A DNA stretch of 64,000 nucleotides from Curtobacterium sp. 'Ferrero' (lineage in GTDB: Bacteria > Actinomycetota > Actinomycetes > Actinomycetales > Microbacteriaceae): the NCBI RefSeq assembly GCF_002412165.1, contig NZ_NXIA01000001.1:299994-363993 (forward strand), given 5' to 3'. Made by a program: the position numbers and the translations under genes. The notes beneath the pieces were generated by a model. That model was given only the letters and a program-made list of their open reading frames with translations. It did no database searches and had not been told where the DNA came from. Each line of letters begins with the position of its first letter. Position 1 is the first letter of the stretch. Shown here piece after piece: positions 40,087 through 49,181 of this stretch.

Positions 40087-41964
40087 CTACACGCCGAGCA
40101 GCTCCGCGACCTCGAGCCACCGCTCCTCGAGCTGCTCGACCTCGGCCTCCAGTTCGGCCAGGCGGGCCTGCAGCGCCCCGAGGCCCGCGTAGTCGGACTG
40201 GTCGTGCGCCGCGAACGCGTCGAGGACCTCCTGCCGGTCGGCGCCGATGCGGGCGATCCGGCGGTCGAGCGCCGACATCTCCTTCTCCGCGGCGCGACGG
40301 TCGGCCCCCGACAGAGCGGACGCAGGCGGTGCGGACGCGCCGGAGCCGGCCCCGGCCCCTGACCCGGCCCCGGCCCCGCTGCCGGCCGAGCCGGACCCGC
40401 CTGCCGTGTCGGGCCTCCCGGCAGCAGCGGCGGCAGCCGCCGAGGCGGTGGCGGGCACCGCACCCGACGCACGCAGCCGCATGTACTCGTCGACGCCGCC
40501 GGGCAGGTGCCGCAGGTGGCCGCCGAGCACCGCGTACTGCTGGTCGGTCACGCGCTCGAGCAGGTAGCGGTCGTGCGAGACGACCAGGAGCGTGCCGGGC
40601 CAGGTGTCGAGGAGGTCCTCCATGGCCGCGAGCATGTCGGTGTCGAGGTCGTTCGTCGGCTCGTCGAGGATGAGCACGTTCGGTTCGTCGAGCAGGATGA
40701 GCATGAGCTGGAGGCGTCGCTTCTGCCCACCGCTCAGGTCCTTGACCGGCGTGGAGAGCTGCGCGGACGTGAAGCCGAGCCGCTCGAGCAGCTGCGAGGG
40801 CGTCATCTCCTTGCCGTCGGCGACGTAGCTCGTCTTCTTGCGGGCGACGACCTCGCGCACGCGGTCGTCGGCGTACTGCTGCAGGTCGGCGAGCTGCTGG
40901 TCGAGCACCGCGACCTGTACGGTCTTGCCCGTCTTGACCCGGCCGCTCGTCGGCTGGAGCTTCCCGGACACCAGGTTCAGGAGCGTCGACTTCCCGGCAC
41001 CGTTCGGGCCGAGGATGCCGGTCCGCTCCCCCGGCGCGATCCGCCACTCGACGTCACGCAGGATGACGTCGTCGCCGAACGTCACGCCCGCGTCGAGCAG
41101 GTCGACGACGTCCTTCCCGAGGCGCGCGGTCGCCATCTGGGACAGGGCGACGGTGTCGCGGATCGGCGGGACGTCGTCGATGAGGGCGTTCGCGGCCTCG
41201 ATGCGGAACTTCGGCTTGCTCGTCCGGGCCGGGGCACCGCGGCGGAGCCACGCGAGCTCCTTGCGGGCGAGGTTCTGGCGGCGCTGTTCGGAGGCGGCGG
41301 CCTGCCGGTCCCGCTCGACGCGCTGGAGGATGTAGGCCGCGTACCCGCCCTCGAAGGGTTCGACGATGCCGTCGTGGACCTCCCACGTGTCCGTCGACAC
41401 GGCGTCGAGGAACCACCGGTCGTGCGTCACGACGACGAGGCCGCCCTGGTTCGCGGACCACCGCCGCTTGATGTGGTCGGCGAGCCACTGGATGCCCTCG
41501 ACGTCGAGGTGGTTCGTCGGCTCGTCGAGGAACAGCACGTCCCAGTCGCCGACGAGCAGCTTCGCGAGCGCGATCCGCCGCCGCTGCCCGCCGGAGAGCT
41601 CGTCGACGCTCGCCTCCCACGGGATGTCGGACACGAGGCCGCCGATGATGTCGCGGATGGTCGGGTCTCCGGCCCATTCGTGCTCGGCTCGGTCGCCGAC
41701 GACGGTCGCGCCCACGGTCGCACCGGCGGGCAGGACATCGCGCTGGTCGAGGTAGCCGACCGTCAGGCCGCGCCGGTGCGTGACCCGACCGCCGTCCGGC
41801 TCGATCCGCTGGGCCAGCAGGGCGAGGAGCGTCGACTTGCCGTCACCGTTCCGGCCGACCACGCCGATGCGGTCGCCCTCGTCGATGCCGAGGGTGACGC
41901 TGTCGAAGACGACACGGGTGGGGAACTCGAGATGCACGTTCTCGGCGCCGAGGAGATGAGCCAC
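40087..41964 (-). CDS. ABC-F family ATPase (Uup/EttA-like)
   Basis: The 625-residue protein has two ABC domains in one chain and no membrane segments: Walker A GVVGRNGDGKST and GILGPNGAGKST, signatures LSGGQRRRIALAK and LSGGQKRRLQLM, Walker B LLDEPTNHLDV type. The C-terminus is an acidic coiled coil after an Ala/Gly/Pro linker, like Uup. Start is GTG at 41962-41964. ABC-F proteins act on the ribosome, as translation factors or antibiotic-protection proteins. A large inverted repeat lies upstream at 42009-42070. Confidence 0.9.
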   Translation of the reverse strand: MAHLLGAENVHLEFPTRVVFDSVTLGIDEGDRIGVVGRNGDGKSTLLALLAQRIEPDGGRVTHRRGLTVGYLDQRDVLPAGATVGATVVGDRAEHEWAGDPTIRDIIGGLVSDIPWEASVDELSGGQRRRIALAKLLVGDWDVLFLDEPTNHLDVEGIQWLADHIKRRWSANQGGLVVVTHDRWFLDAVSTDTWEVHDGIVEPFEGGYAAYILQRVERDRQAAASEQRRQNLARKELAWLRRGAPARTSKPKFRIEAANALIDDVPPIRDTVALSQMATARLGKDVVDLLDAGVTFGDDVILRDVEWRIAPGERTGILGPNGAGKSTLLNLVSGKLQPTSGRVKTGKTVQVAVLDQQLADLQQYADDRVREVVARKKTSYVADGKEMTPSQLLERLGFTSAQLSTPVKDLSGGQKRRLQLMLILLDEPNVLILDEPTNDLDTDMLAAMEDLLDTWPGTLLVVSHDRYLLERVTDQQYAVLGGHLRHLPGGVDEYMRLRASGAVPATASAAAAAAAGRPDTAGGSGSAGSGAGAGSGAGAGSGASAPPASALSGADRRAAEKEMSALDRRIARIGADRQEVLDAFAAHDQSDYAGLGALQARLAELEAEVEQLEERWLEVAELLGV

Positions 41965-42008
41965 CCGACAAGGGTACGGGGGCGCGCCGGCGGCTCCGGG
42001 CTTCCCGC

Positions 42009-42070
42009 GGAACCAGGTTCTGGACACAGCACCGTGGAAGAGCGCAGTGCAGTGTCCGGAACCAGGTTCC
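42009..42070 (-). repeat. Large inverted repeat in the leader of the ABC-F gene
   Basis: The arms GGAACCAGGTTCTGGACAC (42009-42027) and GTGTCCGGAACCAGGTTCC (42052-42070) pair over 17 of 19 positions around a 24-base loop; each arm also holds the near-palindrome GGAACC-A-GGTTC. It starts 45 bases upstream of the ABC-F start codon. It could be an attenuator, an operator pair or an intergenic repeat. Confidence 0.5.
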
Positions 42071-42105
42071 GGGGGCGCTGTGTGCGGGCGGCCGGGAGGC
42101 GCGGC

Positions 42106-42504
42106 TCAGCTCGCCGGGGTCGTGTCGCCTTCGCCCGCGGCCTCCTTGGCACGCTTCAGGCGCGCCTGGGCCTCCCAGTACTCGATCTCGCGCTCGAGGT
42201 CGGCCAGCTCCTGCTCGGTGCCGCTGACGCGCTTGTCACCGTGGGCCGAGCGGGCCTCGCCGAGGGTGGCGTACCGGTCCTCGTGCCGCACGGGGTCCAT
42301 GTAGCGACCGTGGTTCCGCTCGCCCGGGGCCCAGTCGTGCCCGACGGCGAACCACACGATCGGGCCGACGACGGGCACGAAGATGCAGATCAGGACCCAG
42401 GCCAGCTTCGGGAGTCCCCGGATCTCGGCGTCGGTCTTCGTCAGGATGTCGATCAGGGCGAAGACGAGCAGGAGGGTACCCGCCCCGTACAGCAACACGC
42501 TCAT
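42106..42504 (-). CDS. Small membrane protein with PLDc_N domain
   Basis: This 132-residue protein has two N-terminal helices (residues 3-20, 35-55) with the pattern W-V-L-I-C-I-F-V-P-V-V-G-P-I-V-W-F found in the phospholipase D N-terminal (PLDc_N) domain, followed by a charged coiled coil. No phospholipase domain is present. These small proteins are frequent in actinobacteria and lack an assigned role. Confidence 0.75.
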   Translation of the reverse strand: MSVLLYGAGTLLLVFALIDILTKTDAEIRGLPKLAWVLICIFVPVVGPIVWFAVGHDWAPGERNHGRYMDPVRHEDRYATLGEARSAHGDKRVSGTEQELADLEREIEYWEAQARLKRAKEAAGEGDTTPAS

Positions 42505-42607
42505 GAGCCGAATCCTATGGAGGTCCCGAGAACGCGGCCACGCCCCGAACGCGTGCCGCGGTTGCGATCGGGCAACGGTCTCCTGCGACGACGCACAGGG
42601 TCCGGTC

Positions 42608-43057
42608 TCAGAGCGCGGCGACCCACTCGTCGGAGCCGTCGAGGAACCGCTGGTGCTTCCAGATCGGGGTGCGCTCCTTCACGAGGTCGACCAGGGCGGC
42701 GCACGCGGCGAACGCCTGTGCCCGGTGCGGCGAGGACACGGCGGCGGCGAGCGCCACGTCCCCGATCACGAGTGCCCCCACACGGTGCAGTACGGCGATG
42801 CGGACCTCGGGGTGCTCCGTCGCGATCGTCACCGCGACGTCGCGGATGACCTCGGCCGCCGTGGGGTGCCCCTCGTAGTCGAGGGCTGTGACGCCCTTGC
42901 CGCCGTCGTGATCGCGGACGACCCCGGCGAAGGTCACCACCGCACCGTCCCGGTCGGTGGCGACGGCGTCGACTGTCTCCGCCACGGTGATCGTCCGGTC
43001 GACGACGTCGGCGAGTGTGACCCGCTCCGCTGCGGAGGGCTGCTCGGCGGCGGTCAC
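42608..43057 (-). CDS. moaE: MoaE, molybdopterin synthase large subunit
   Basis: This 149-residue protein contains VVTFAGVVRDHDGG and ALDYEGHP, the MoaE signatures, and the end motif VKERTPIWKHQ with the active-site Lys. With MoaD it inserts sulfur into precursor Z to make molybdopterin. No moaD is present in the operon; it must lie elsewhere. The stop side is last in the minus-strand operon moeA, moaC, mog, moaE. Confidence 0.92.
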   Translation of the reverse strand: MTAAEQPSAAERVTLADVVDRTITVAETVDAVATDRDGAVVTFAGVVRDHDGGKGVTALDYEGHPTAAEVIRDVAVTIATEHPEVRIAVLHRVGALVIGDVALAAAVSSPHRAQAFAACAALVDLVKERTPIWKHQRFLDGSDEWVAAL

Positions 43058-43566
43058 GAGGCGCTCCGGGGCGCGTGCCCGGCACCGTGGAGCTGGGCGA
43101 GCAGGTGGTCGAGCAGGCCGTCGAGGACGTCGAGCCCGTCCGTCACCCCGCCGCGGGACCCCGGCAGCGTCACGATGAAGGTGCCGCCGGACGCGATCCC
43201 GGCCACCCCGCGGCTGAGGAGCGCGGTCGGTCCGGCGCCGGCGAGCCCACGACGTCGGACTTCCTCGACGATGCCGGGGAGCTCGAGGTCGAGCAGGGGC
43301 GCGACGGACTCGGGCGTGCGGTCGGTCGGGGTGACACCGGTGCCGCCCGTGGTGATGACCACGCGGGCACCGGCGAGGACCTCGCCCGTGATCGTCTCGG
43401 CGATCGGACCGCCGTCGGGCACGATCGTCGGCTCGGCCGTCGTGAAGCCGTGCTCGCGCAGCCAGGCGGCGATGACCGGCCCGGTGCGGTCGAGCGCAGC
43501 GTCGACGGCAGCCTGCGTGGACACGACGATCACCGCTGCGCGCCCCTTCGTCGGCTCGGAGGTCAT
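43054..43566 (-). CDS. mog: MogA/MoaB-type molybdopterin adenylyltransferase
   Basis: This 170-residue protein has the MoaB/MogA fold: RVVITTGGTGVTPTDRTPE is the conserved GGTG motif binding molybdopterin, and AGSRGGV-type GSRG near the end completes it. It adenylates molybdopterin before metal insertion by MoeA. It overlaps moaE by four bases and follows moaC with a four-base overlap. Confidence 0.9.
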   Translation of the reverse strand: MTSEPTKGRAAVIVVSTQAAVDAALDRTGPVIAAWLREHGFTTAEPTIVPDGGPIAETITGEVLAGARVVITTGGTGVTPTDRTPESVAPLLDLELPGIVEEVRRRGLAGAGPTALLSRGVAGIASGGTFIVTLPGSRGGVTDGLDVLDGLLDHLLAQLHGAGHAPRSAS

Positions 43567-44036
43567 CGGTCCGCCGTCCAGTCGCCCGAGCGTCCGCCGT
43601 GCTTCTCGAGCACCCGGACGTCGGTGATGGTCGCCGATCGGTCGACCGCCTTCACCATGTCGTAGACCGTGAGCGCGCCGACGCTCGCACCGGTCAGGGC
43701 CTCCATCTCGACGCCGGTGCGCGACGTGGTGCGGACGGACACCTCGACGACCACGCGGTCCCCGGTCCCGGTGATGTCGACCTGCACGCCGGAGATCGGC
43801 AGCGGGTGGCAGAGCGGCACCAGGTCGGACGTCTTCTTGACCGCCATGATCGCGGCGACGCGGGCGGTCCCGATCACCTCGCCCTTGGGCAGGGAGCCGT
43901 CGAGGATGCGTGCGACGACGTCGGGCCGGGTCACCAGTGTGGCCGAGGCCGTGGCCGCGCGGTCGGTGACGGCCTTGTCGGAGACGTCGACCATGTGGGC
44001 GGACCCGTCGGGGCGGACGTGGGAGAGGTCGGTCAT
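43563..44036 (-). CDS. moaC: MoaC, cyclic pyranopterin monophosphate synthase
   Basis: This 157-residue protein has MVDVSDKAVTDRAATASA at the N-terminus, LVPLCHPLPISGVQVDI with catalytic His, and GVEMEALTGASVGALTVYDM with the conserved Glu-Met-Glu-Ala motif. It converts the MoaA product into cPMP. It starts right behind the moeA stop codon and overlaps mog. Confidence 0.95.
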   Translation of the reverse strand: MTDLSHVRPDGSAHMVDVSDKAVTDRAATASATLVTRPDVVARILDGSLPKGEVIGTARVAAIMAVKKTSDLVPLCHPLPISGVQVDITGTGDRVVVEVSVRTTSRTGVEMEALTGASVGALTVYDMVKAVDRSATITDVRVLEKHGGRSGDWTADR

Positions 44037-45341
44037 CTACAGGCTCCAGACGGTGAGGGGATCGCCCGGTGCGACGGTGTCGGTGCCGACGGGGACGTGG
44101 ACGAGGTGTGTGGCGGCAGCGTAGTGCGCGAGGAGGTGCGAACTCGGCCCGCCGACGAGGTGGACGCGCCCGTCCTCGACCCGGCCGCGGCGCACCTGGT
44201 GCTTCGTGGCGGGCGACGTCGCCGCCTCGGCCGAGGGCAGCACCGCGGTGGGTCGTCCGGCGGGCAGCCCGACGAGGGGTGCGAGCACGGGACGGAGGAA
44301 CACCTCGAACGACACGAGCGCCGAGACCGGGTTGCCGGGGAAGGACACCACCGGCACGGTCCGTTCCCCGAACCGGACGCTGCCCAGGGCCTGGGGACCG
44401 CCGGGCTGCATCGCGACGGGCGTGACGACGAGGCCGCGCGGTCCGAGCGCCTGGCGGACGACCTCGTACGCGCCCGCGCTGATCCCGCCCGTGGTCAGCA
44501 CGACGTCCGCCCAGTCGCCGACGCCGGCGGTCACCCCGGCGGTGAACGCGGTCTCGTCGTCGGGCACCACGACGGTCCTGGCCTCGGCACCGACCTCGGC
44601 GAGGGCCGCCACGAGCGCCACCCCGTTCGCATCGCCGATCGCCGCACCCGCCGTGCCCGTGTCCGGGCGGTCGGTGCCCGGGTCGCCGGTGTCCGGGTCG
44701 TTCGCGTCCGTGTCGTGGGCGGGCGCGAGCTCCGAGCCGGTGCTGACGACGAGGACCCGCAGCCGTCGGACGACGTCGACCCGGTCGATCCCGACCGCGG
44801 CGAGCGCGCCGAGCAGCGCCGGTGTGACGAGCGCTCCGGCCTCGGCCACCACGGCACCGGGCGGCAGGTCCGATCCGGTCGGGCGCACGAACGCCCCGGC
44901 GACGACGTCGTCGGGCACCCTCACCCGGTCGAGCCCGAGCGCCGCGGGGAACGCACCGACCTCGGTGCGCTCGACCGGGAACACGGCGTCGGCGCCCTCG
45001 GGGATGGGCGCGCCGGTCATGATCGGTGCCGCCGTGCCGGGAGCGAGCGGTGCCGGCACGTGCCCGGCCGGGACGGGCGCCGCGACGGTGACGACGCGAC
45101 CGGCGTCGCCGGCGCGGACGGCGAAGCCGTCCATCTGGCTGTTGTCGAAGGCCGGCAGCGGGCGGGGCGCGACGATGCGCGTTCCGAGCCGGCGGTGTGC
45201 CCCGGCGCCGGCGGCGGCGGCGAGGTCGGACAGGCTCCGGGCCTCCAGGCAGGAGGGATCCGGCGCCGCGGACGTGAGCCGGGCGAGGGTGGGACGCAGG
45301 AGCGTCGCCACCGCGTCCGCGTGTCGACCGATCGTTCGCAC
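44037..45341 (-). CDS. moeA: MoeA, molybdenum insertase
   Basis: The 434-residue protein has the MoeA domains: LPAFDNSQMDGFAVR, the PIMTGAPIPEGADAV motif, TGSELAPA (GTG-like block) and the molybdopterin-binding GGISAGAYEVVRQAL. It inserts molybdate into adenylated molybdopterin. A degenerate Asp/Thr-rich stretch (residues about 215-235, DTDANDPDTGDPGTDRPDT) looks like a local repeat expansion in a loop. First gene of the moco operon; divergent from the phosphorylase gene. Confidence 0.92.
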   Translation of the reverse strand: MRTIGRHADAVATLLRPTLARLTSAAPDPSCLEARSLSDLAAAAGAGAHRRLGTRIVAPRPLPAFDNSQMDGFAVRAGDAGRVVTVAAPVPAGHVPAPLAPGTAAPIMTGAPIPEGADAVFPVERTEVGAFPAALGLDRVRVPDDVVAGAFVRPTGSDLPPGAVVAEAGALVTPALLGALAAVGIDRVDVVRRLRVLVVSTGSELAPAHDTDANDPDTGDPGTDRPDTGTAGAAIGDANGVALVAALAEVGAEARTVVVPDDETAFTAGVTAGVGDWADVVLTTGGISAGAYEVVRQALGPRGLVVTPVAMQPGGPQALGSVRFGERTVPVVSFPGNPVSALVSFEVFLRPVLAPLVGLPAGRPTAVLPSAEAATSPATKHQVRRGRVEDGRVHLVGGPSSHLLAHYAAATHLVHVPVGTDTVAPGDPLTVWSL

Positions 45342-45434
45342 GGTGCCCTTCCGGATCAGGTGGGTGACCGCCGTCAGGCGGCGTCAGTAGCGTATCCAGG
45401 GCGCGTACCGCGCAGACGACGATCCGGAGGACCT

Positions 45435-46271
45435 GTGGAGAACGACGTGACGATCGGCGTGATCGGTGGATCTGGCCTGTACCAACTGTTCGAGTCCGGC
45501 ACGGCGGAGGAGCGCATCGTCGCGACCCCGTACGGCGAGACCTCGAGCCCGATCAGCATCGGCACGATGTCCGGCAGGCGCGTCGCGTTCCTCACCCGGC
45601 ACGGTCGGTCGCACTCCGTCGCGCCGCACCGGATCAACCACCGGGCGAACACCTGGGCGCTGCGCTCCCTCGGGGTCCGCGCGGTGGTGTCGTCGAGCGC
45701 GGTCGGGGGCCTGCACCCCGACTACGCCCCGGGCACCTTCGTCGTCACCGACCAGCTCATCGACCGGACCTGGGGTCGCGCCGACACGTTCTTCGAGGAC
45801 GAGGTGCAGCACCTGTCGTTCGCGGACCCGTTCGACCCGGCGCTCCGCGGGGCCGCGGTCGACGCGATCGCCGCCCTCGACGTGCCGTACCGGCCGACCG
45901 GCACGTGCGTCGTCATCCAGGGCCCGCGGTTCTCGAGCCGTGCCGAGTCGGTGTGGATGCGCGAGGCCGGCGGGCACACCATCAACATGACCATGACGCC
46001 GGAGGTGCCCCTCGCCGCCGAGCTCGGGATGGGCACCGTGAACCTGTCGTTCGTCACCGACGCCGACGCCGGGCTGCAGGGCGCGTCGGGCTCCGACGAG
46101 CCGGTGTCGCACGGGCTCGTGATGGAGCGGCTGGCCCGGGCGAACGAGGTCATCGTGCGGGCGATCGGGTCGATCGTCGGTGCGGTCCCGGACGACTTCA
46201 CCCCGCGCGAGCTCGTGCCGGCGAGTGCGAGCGCGTCGGTGCTGGCGCGACCGGTCGGCGGTGCCGCGTGA
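45435..46271 (+). CDS. mtnP: S-methyl-5'-thioadenosine phosphorylase
   Basis: The 278-residue protein of the PNP/MTAP family starts at GTG 45435 with GGAGG five bases upstream. GVIGGSGLYQL and RHGRSHSVAPHRINHRAN hold the phosphate site; SSSAVGGL and GHTINMTMTPEV complete the purine pocket. It splits methylthioadenosine (or a related nucleoside) to adenine and methylthioribose phosphate. It overlaps the epimerase gene downstream. Confidence 0.9.
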   Translation: MENDVTIGVIGGSGLYQLFESGTAEERIVATPYGETSSPISIGTMSGRRVAFLTRHGRSHSVAPHRINHRANTWALRSLGVRAVVSSSAVGGLHPDYAPGTFVVTDQLIDRTWGRADTFFEDEVQHLSFADPFDPALRGAAVDAIAALDVPYRPTGTCVVIQGPRFSSRAESVWMREAGGHTINMTMTPEVPLAAELGMGTVNLSFVTDADAGLQGASGSDEPVSHGLVMERLARANEVIVRAIGSIVGAVPDDFTPRELVPASASASVLARPVGGAA

Positions 46272-47335
46272 GCCGGCTGCTCGTCACCGGCGGCGCGGGG
46301 TTCATCGGCTCGGCGATCGTGCGCCGGGCGCTGGCCGAGGGGCACGAGGTCCGGGTGCTCGACTCGCTCCGTGCTGACGTGCACGGCGATGCAGCCGACG
46401 GGCGGACCCCGGTGCCGGAGGGGGTCGCTTTCGTGCGCGGGGACGTGCGCGACGACGACGTGCTCGACGCAGCACTCGACGGCATCGACGTCGTGTGCCA
46501 CCAGGCGGCGAAGGTCGGCCTCGGTGTCGACTTCCAGGACGCCCCCGACTACGTGTCGTCGAACGACACCGGGACGGCGCACGTCCTCGCGGCGATGGAC
46601 CGCCGCGGGATCGACCGGCTCGTGGTCGCGAGCTCGATGGTCGTCTACGGCGAGGGCGCCTACGCGACCGCCTCCGGGCAGCCGACCCGCCCGCCGGCAC
46701 GTCGGCGCGAGGACCTCGACGCCGGCGTGTTCGACCCGATCGGTCCGGACGGCGAGCCGCTCGTGCCCGGGCTGATCGACGAGGACGCGTCGCTCGACCC
46801 GCGCAACGTGTACGCGCAGACCAAGGTCGCGCAGGAGCACCTGGCGTCGTCGTGGGCCCGGGCGACCGGTGGTCGGGCGATCGCGCTCCGCTACCACAAC
46901 GTCTACGGTCCGGGCATGCCGGCGAACACCCCCTACGCCGGCGTCGCGTCACTGTTCCGGTCGGCCCTGGCCCGCGGCGAGGCACCCCGGGTCTTCGAGG
47001 ACGGCCGCCAGCGCCGCGACTTCGTGCACGTGGACGACGTCGCCGGGGCGAACGCGGCCTCGATCGCGGCGACGGCGGACCTGCCCGCCGACTCGTTCCG
47101 GGCGTACAACGTCGGGTCGGGGACGGTGCACACGATCGGTGAGATGGCCGCCGCGATCGCCGGACCCGACGGGCCGCAGCCGGTCGTCACGGGCGAGTAC
47201 CGGCTCGGGGACGTGCGGCACGTGACGGCGTCCTCGGAGCGGATCGGGCGCGAGCTCGGCTGGCACGCCGAGGTCGACTTCGAGCGGGGCATGCGCGAGT
47301 TCGCGACCGCACCGCTGCGGGCCGCGGTGCGCTGA
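46268..47335 (+). CDS. NAD-dependent sugar epimerase/dehydratase
   Basis: This 355-residue short-chain-type protein has the Rossmann motif VTGGAGFIGSAIV, the catalytic Tyr-x-x-x-Lys in NVYAQTKVAQEHL, and RRDFVHVDDVA, as in UDP-glucose epimerases. GTG start overlaps the phosphorylase stop. Substrate is not evident. It lies just before a sugar-related operon (glycosyltransferase, TIGR04282-like, methyltransferase), so a nucleotide sugar for that pathway is plausible. Confidence 0.85.
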   Translation: MSRLLVTGGAGFIGSAIVRRALAEGHEVRVLDSLRADVHGDAADGRTPVPEGVAFVRGDVRDDDVLDAALDGIDVVCHQAAKVGLGVDFQDAPDYVSSNDTGTAHVLAAMDRRGIDRLVVASSMVVYGEGAYATASGQPTRPPARRREDLDAGVFDPIGPDGEPLVPGLIDEDASLDPRNVYAQTKVAQEHLASSWARATGGRAIALRYHNVYGPGMPANTPYAGVASLFRSALARGEAPRVFEDGRQRRDFVHVDDVAGANAASIAATADLPADSFRAYNVGSGTVHTIGEMAAAIAGPDGPQPVVTGEYRLGDVRHVTASSERIGRELGWHAEVDFERGMREFATAPLRAAVR

Positions 47336-47697
47336 CGCCGGGCGGTGCGGCGGGCGCGCCCCGTCCGGCGCCGGTGCATGCCCGAGTCTCGGCTCGGCGG
47401 ACGTTCCTCGGGTCGCGCGCCGCGAGCTTCGTCCGCCCACCCGAGACTCGGCGGTCCGACGCCACCCCGACGGGACCACACCACCCCGACAGGACAACAC
47501 CACCCGACGGACCCGCGCCGCCCCGTTCGGGGGACACCCACGCCGGACACCGGGGGACAAGCCGTGCCGGTTCCGGTCAGGTGGTCCGGGTTCCGTGGGT
47601 GCATGACCACCCAGCCACGACCCCCGGGGCGCGCCCACCACGCGCGTCCGGCACGCCCGCACGGCGTGTCCCCCGTCGATCGTGACGACCGCACCGA
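47336..47697. other. Intergenic region with a large inverted repeat
   Basis: About 360 bases of very GC-rich DNA. It contains the inverted repeat at 47382-47451 and short C/A-rich runs (ccccgacgggaccacaccac), and no gene that I can support. The promoter of the glycosyltransferase operon should lie in its right part. Confidence 0.5.
47382..47451. repeat. Nested inverted repeat, possible terminator
   Basis: CCGAGTCTCGG (47382-47392) pairs with CCGAGACTCGG (47441-47451), and GGCGGAC (47396-47402) inside it pairs with GTCCGCC (47431-47437), giving an 18-bp interrupted stem. It lies 47 bases after the epimerase stop and may end that transcript. Confidence 0.45.
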
Positions 47698-48549
47698 ATG
47701 GACGACATGACCGTCGACGTGATCCTCCCCTGCCTCGACGAGGCCGACGCCCTGCCCCGGGTGATCGGCCGGCTGCCCGAGGGCTTCCGCGCCATCGTCG
47801 TCGACAACGGTTCGACGGACGGATCGGCCGAGGTGGCCCGCGCGCACGGGGCCGTGGTCGTCACGGAGCCGCGGCGCGGGTTCGGCTCGGCGTGCGCCGC
47901 CGGTCTCGCCGCCGCCACCGCCGACTTCGTCGCGTTCTGCGACGCCGACGCCTCGATGGACCCGGCCGAGCTCCCCGGCCTGGTCGAGCGCGTCGCGAAC
48001 GGACGTGTCGACCTGGCCCTCGGTCGCCGGGTGCCGACCGCGCGCGGCGCCTGGGCACCGCACGCCCGGTTCGCGAACCGCGTGCTCGCGGTCCTCATGC
48101 GTCGGGCCACCGGCTACCGGCTCCACGACCTCGGCCCGATGCGCGTCATGCGTCGCGAGCAGCTCGTCGCGCTCGACCTGCAGGACCGGCGCAGCGGCTA
48201 CCCGCTCGAGATGGTCCTCGCCGCGCACGCCGCGGGCCTCCGCGTCGACGAGTCCGACATCGGCTACGCGCAGCGCATCGGCGACAGCAAGGTGACGGGC
48301 ACGCTGCGCGGCACCGTCAACGCCGTCCGCGACATGTCGCGCCTGCTGCGCGAGTACCGGTCGCGCGACCGCCGCTCCGCCCTGGAGGCCCGGCTCGCCG
48401 CCCCGACGTCGACCGACGTCCGCCCCGTGGCCGCCGCGGACATCGCGGGCACCGACACCGCGGGCGCCGAGACCGCCGGCACCGACACCGCGGGCAGCCG
48501 CACCGCCGCCGTCAGCGCCCCCGCCGCCGTCGAGGAGGTCCGGTCGTGA
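47698..48549 (+). CDS. Family 2 glycosyltransferase
   Basis: The GT-A protein of up to 283 residues begins with VDVILPCLDEADALPRVI, then IVVDNGSTDGS and FCDADASMDP (the D-x-D motif). A second ATG at 47707 may be the true start. The C-terminal 40 residues are Ala/Thr repeats (GTDTAG, GAETAG), likely unstructured. It is coupled to the TIGR04282-like gene. In many actinobacteria such pairs are annotated as arsenosugar-type or selenodomain-associated transferases. Confidence 0.8.
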   Translation: MDDMTVDVILPCLDEADALPRVIGRLPEGFRAIVVDNGSTDGSAEVARAHGAVVVTEPRRGFGSACAAGLAAATADFVAFCDADASMDPAELPGLVERVANGRVDLALGRRVPTARGAWAPHARFANRVLAVLMRRATGYRLHDLGPMRVMRREQLVALDLQDRRSGYPLEMVLAAHAAGLRVDESDIGYAQRIGDSKVTGTLRGTVNAVRDMSRLLREYRSRDRRSALEARLAAPTSTDVRPVAAADIAGTDTAGAETAGTDTAGSRTAAVSAPAAVEEVRS

Positions 48550-49181
48550 CCGCCGTCACCGTGGCCGTCGTCGCCAAGGAGTGCCTGCCCGGCAAGGTGA
48601 AGACCCGCCTGATCCCCGCGCTCGGCGCCGAGGGTGCCGCGCGCGTGGCCGCCGCGAGTCTCGCCGACACCATCGCCACCGTGCGGGCCCTGCCGGCCGC
48701 CCGACGCATCCTGTTCTTCGACGGCGACGTCGTGCCGGAGTCGGCGGCGGGCTTCCACGTCCTCCCCCAGCCCGCCGGCGGCCTCGACGAACGCCTCGGC
48801 GCCCTGTTCGACGCCGTCCAGGGGCCGCTCCTGCTCGTCGGCATGGACACGCCGCAGGTCACCGCCGACGACCTCGCACCCGTGTTCGCGCAGCCGGAGC
48901 GGGACTCCTGGTTCGGCCCGGCCGAGGACGGTGGCTTCTGGTCGCTGTACATGCACGAGCCGGACGGTGCGCTCATCCGCGGCGTGCCGATGTCCCGCGA
49001 CGACACCGGGGCCGTGCAGCGCGCCCGACTGACCGACGCCGGGCTCGAGGTGGGCGACCTCGGCACGCTCCTCGACGTCGACGAGATCCCCGATGCCGAG
49101 CGCGTGGCCGCCCTCGCGCCCGGTTCGTCCTTCGCCGCCGCGCTCGCTGCGGAACGCACGCCCTCCGGAGGTGCCCGATGA
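48546..49181 (+). CDS. TIGR04282/DUF2064-type GT-A nucleotidyl- or glycosyltransferase
   Basis: This 211-residue protein has VAVVAKECLPGKVKTRLIP at the N-terminus, the K-T-R-L pattern of TIGR04282, and LLVGMDTPQVTADDL and PAEDGGFWSLYM in the middle, the latter matching the family's G-P-A-x-D-G-G-Y-x-L signature. Family members are labelled arsenosugar biosynthesis or rSAM/selenodomain-associated; function is not proven here. It overlaps genes on both sides. Confidence 0.8.
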   Translation: MTAVTVAVVAKECLPGKVKTRLIPALGAEGAARVAAASLADTIATVRALPAARRILFFDGDVVPESAAGFHVLPQPAGGLDERLGALFDAVQGPLLLVGMDTPQVTADDLAPVFAQPERDSWFGPAEDGGFWSLYMHEPDGALIRGVPMSRDDTGAVQRARLTDAGLEVGDLGTLLDVDEIPDAERVAALAPGSSFAAALAAERTPSGGAR

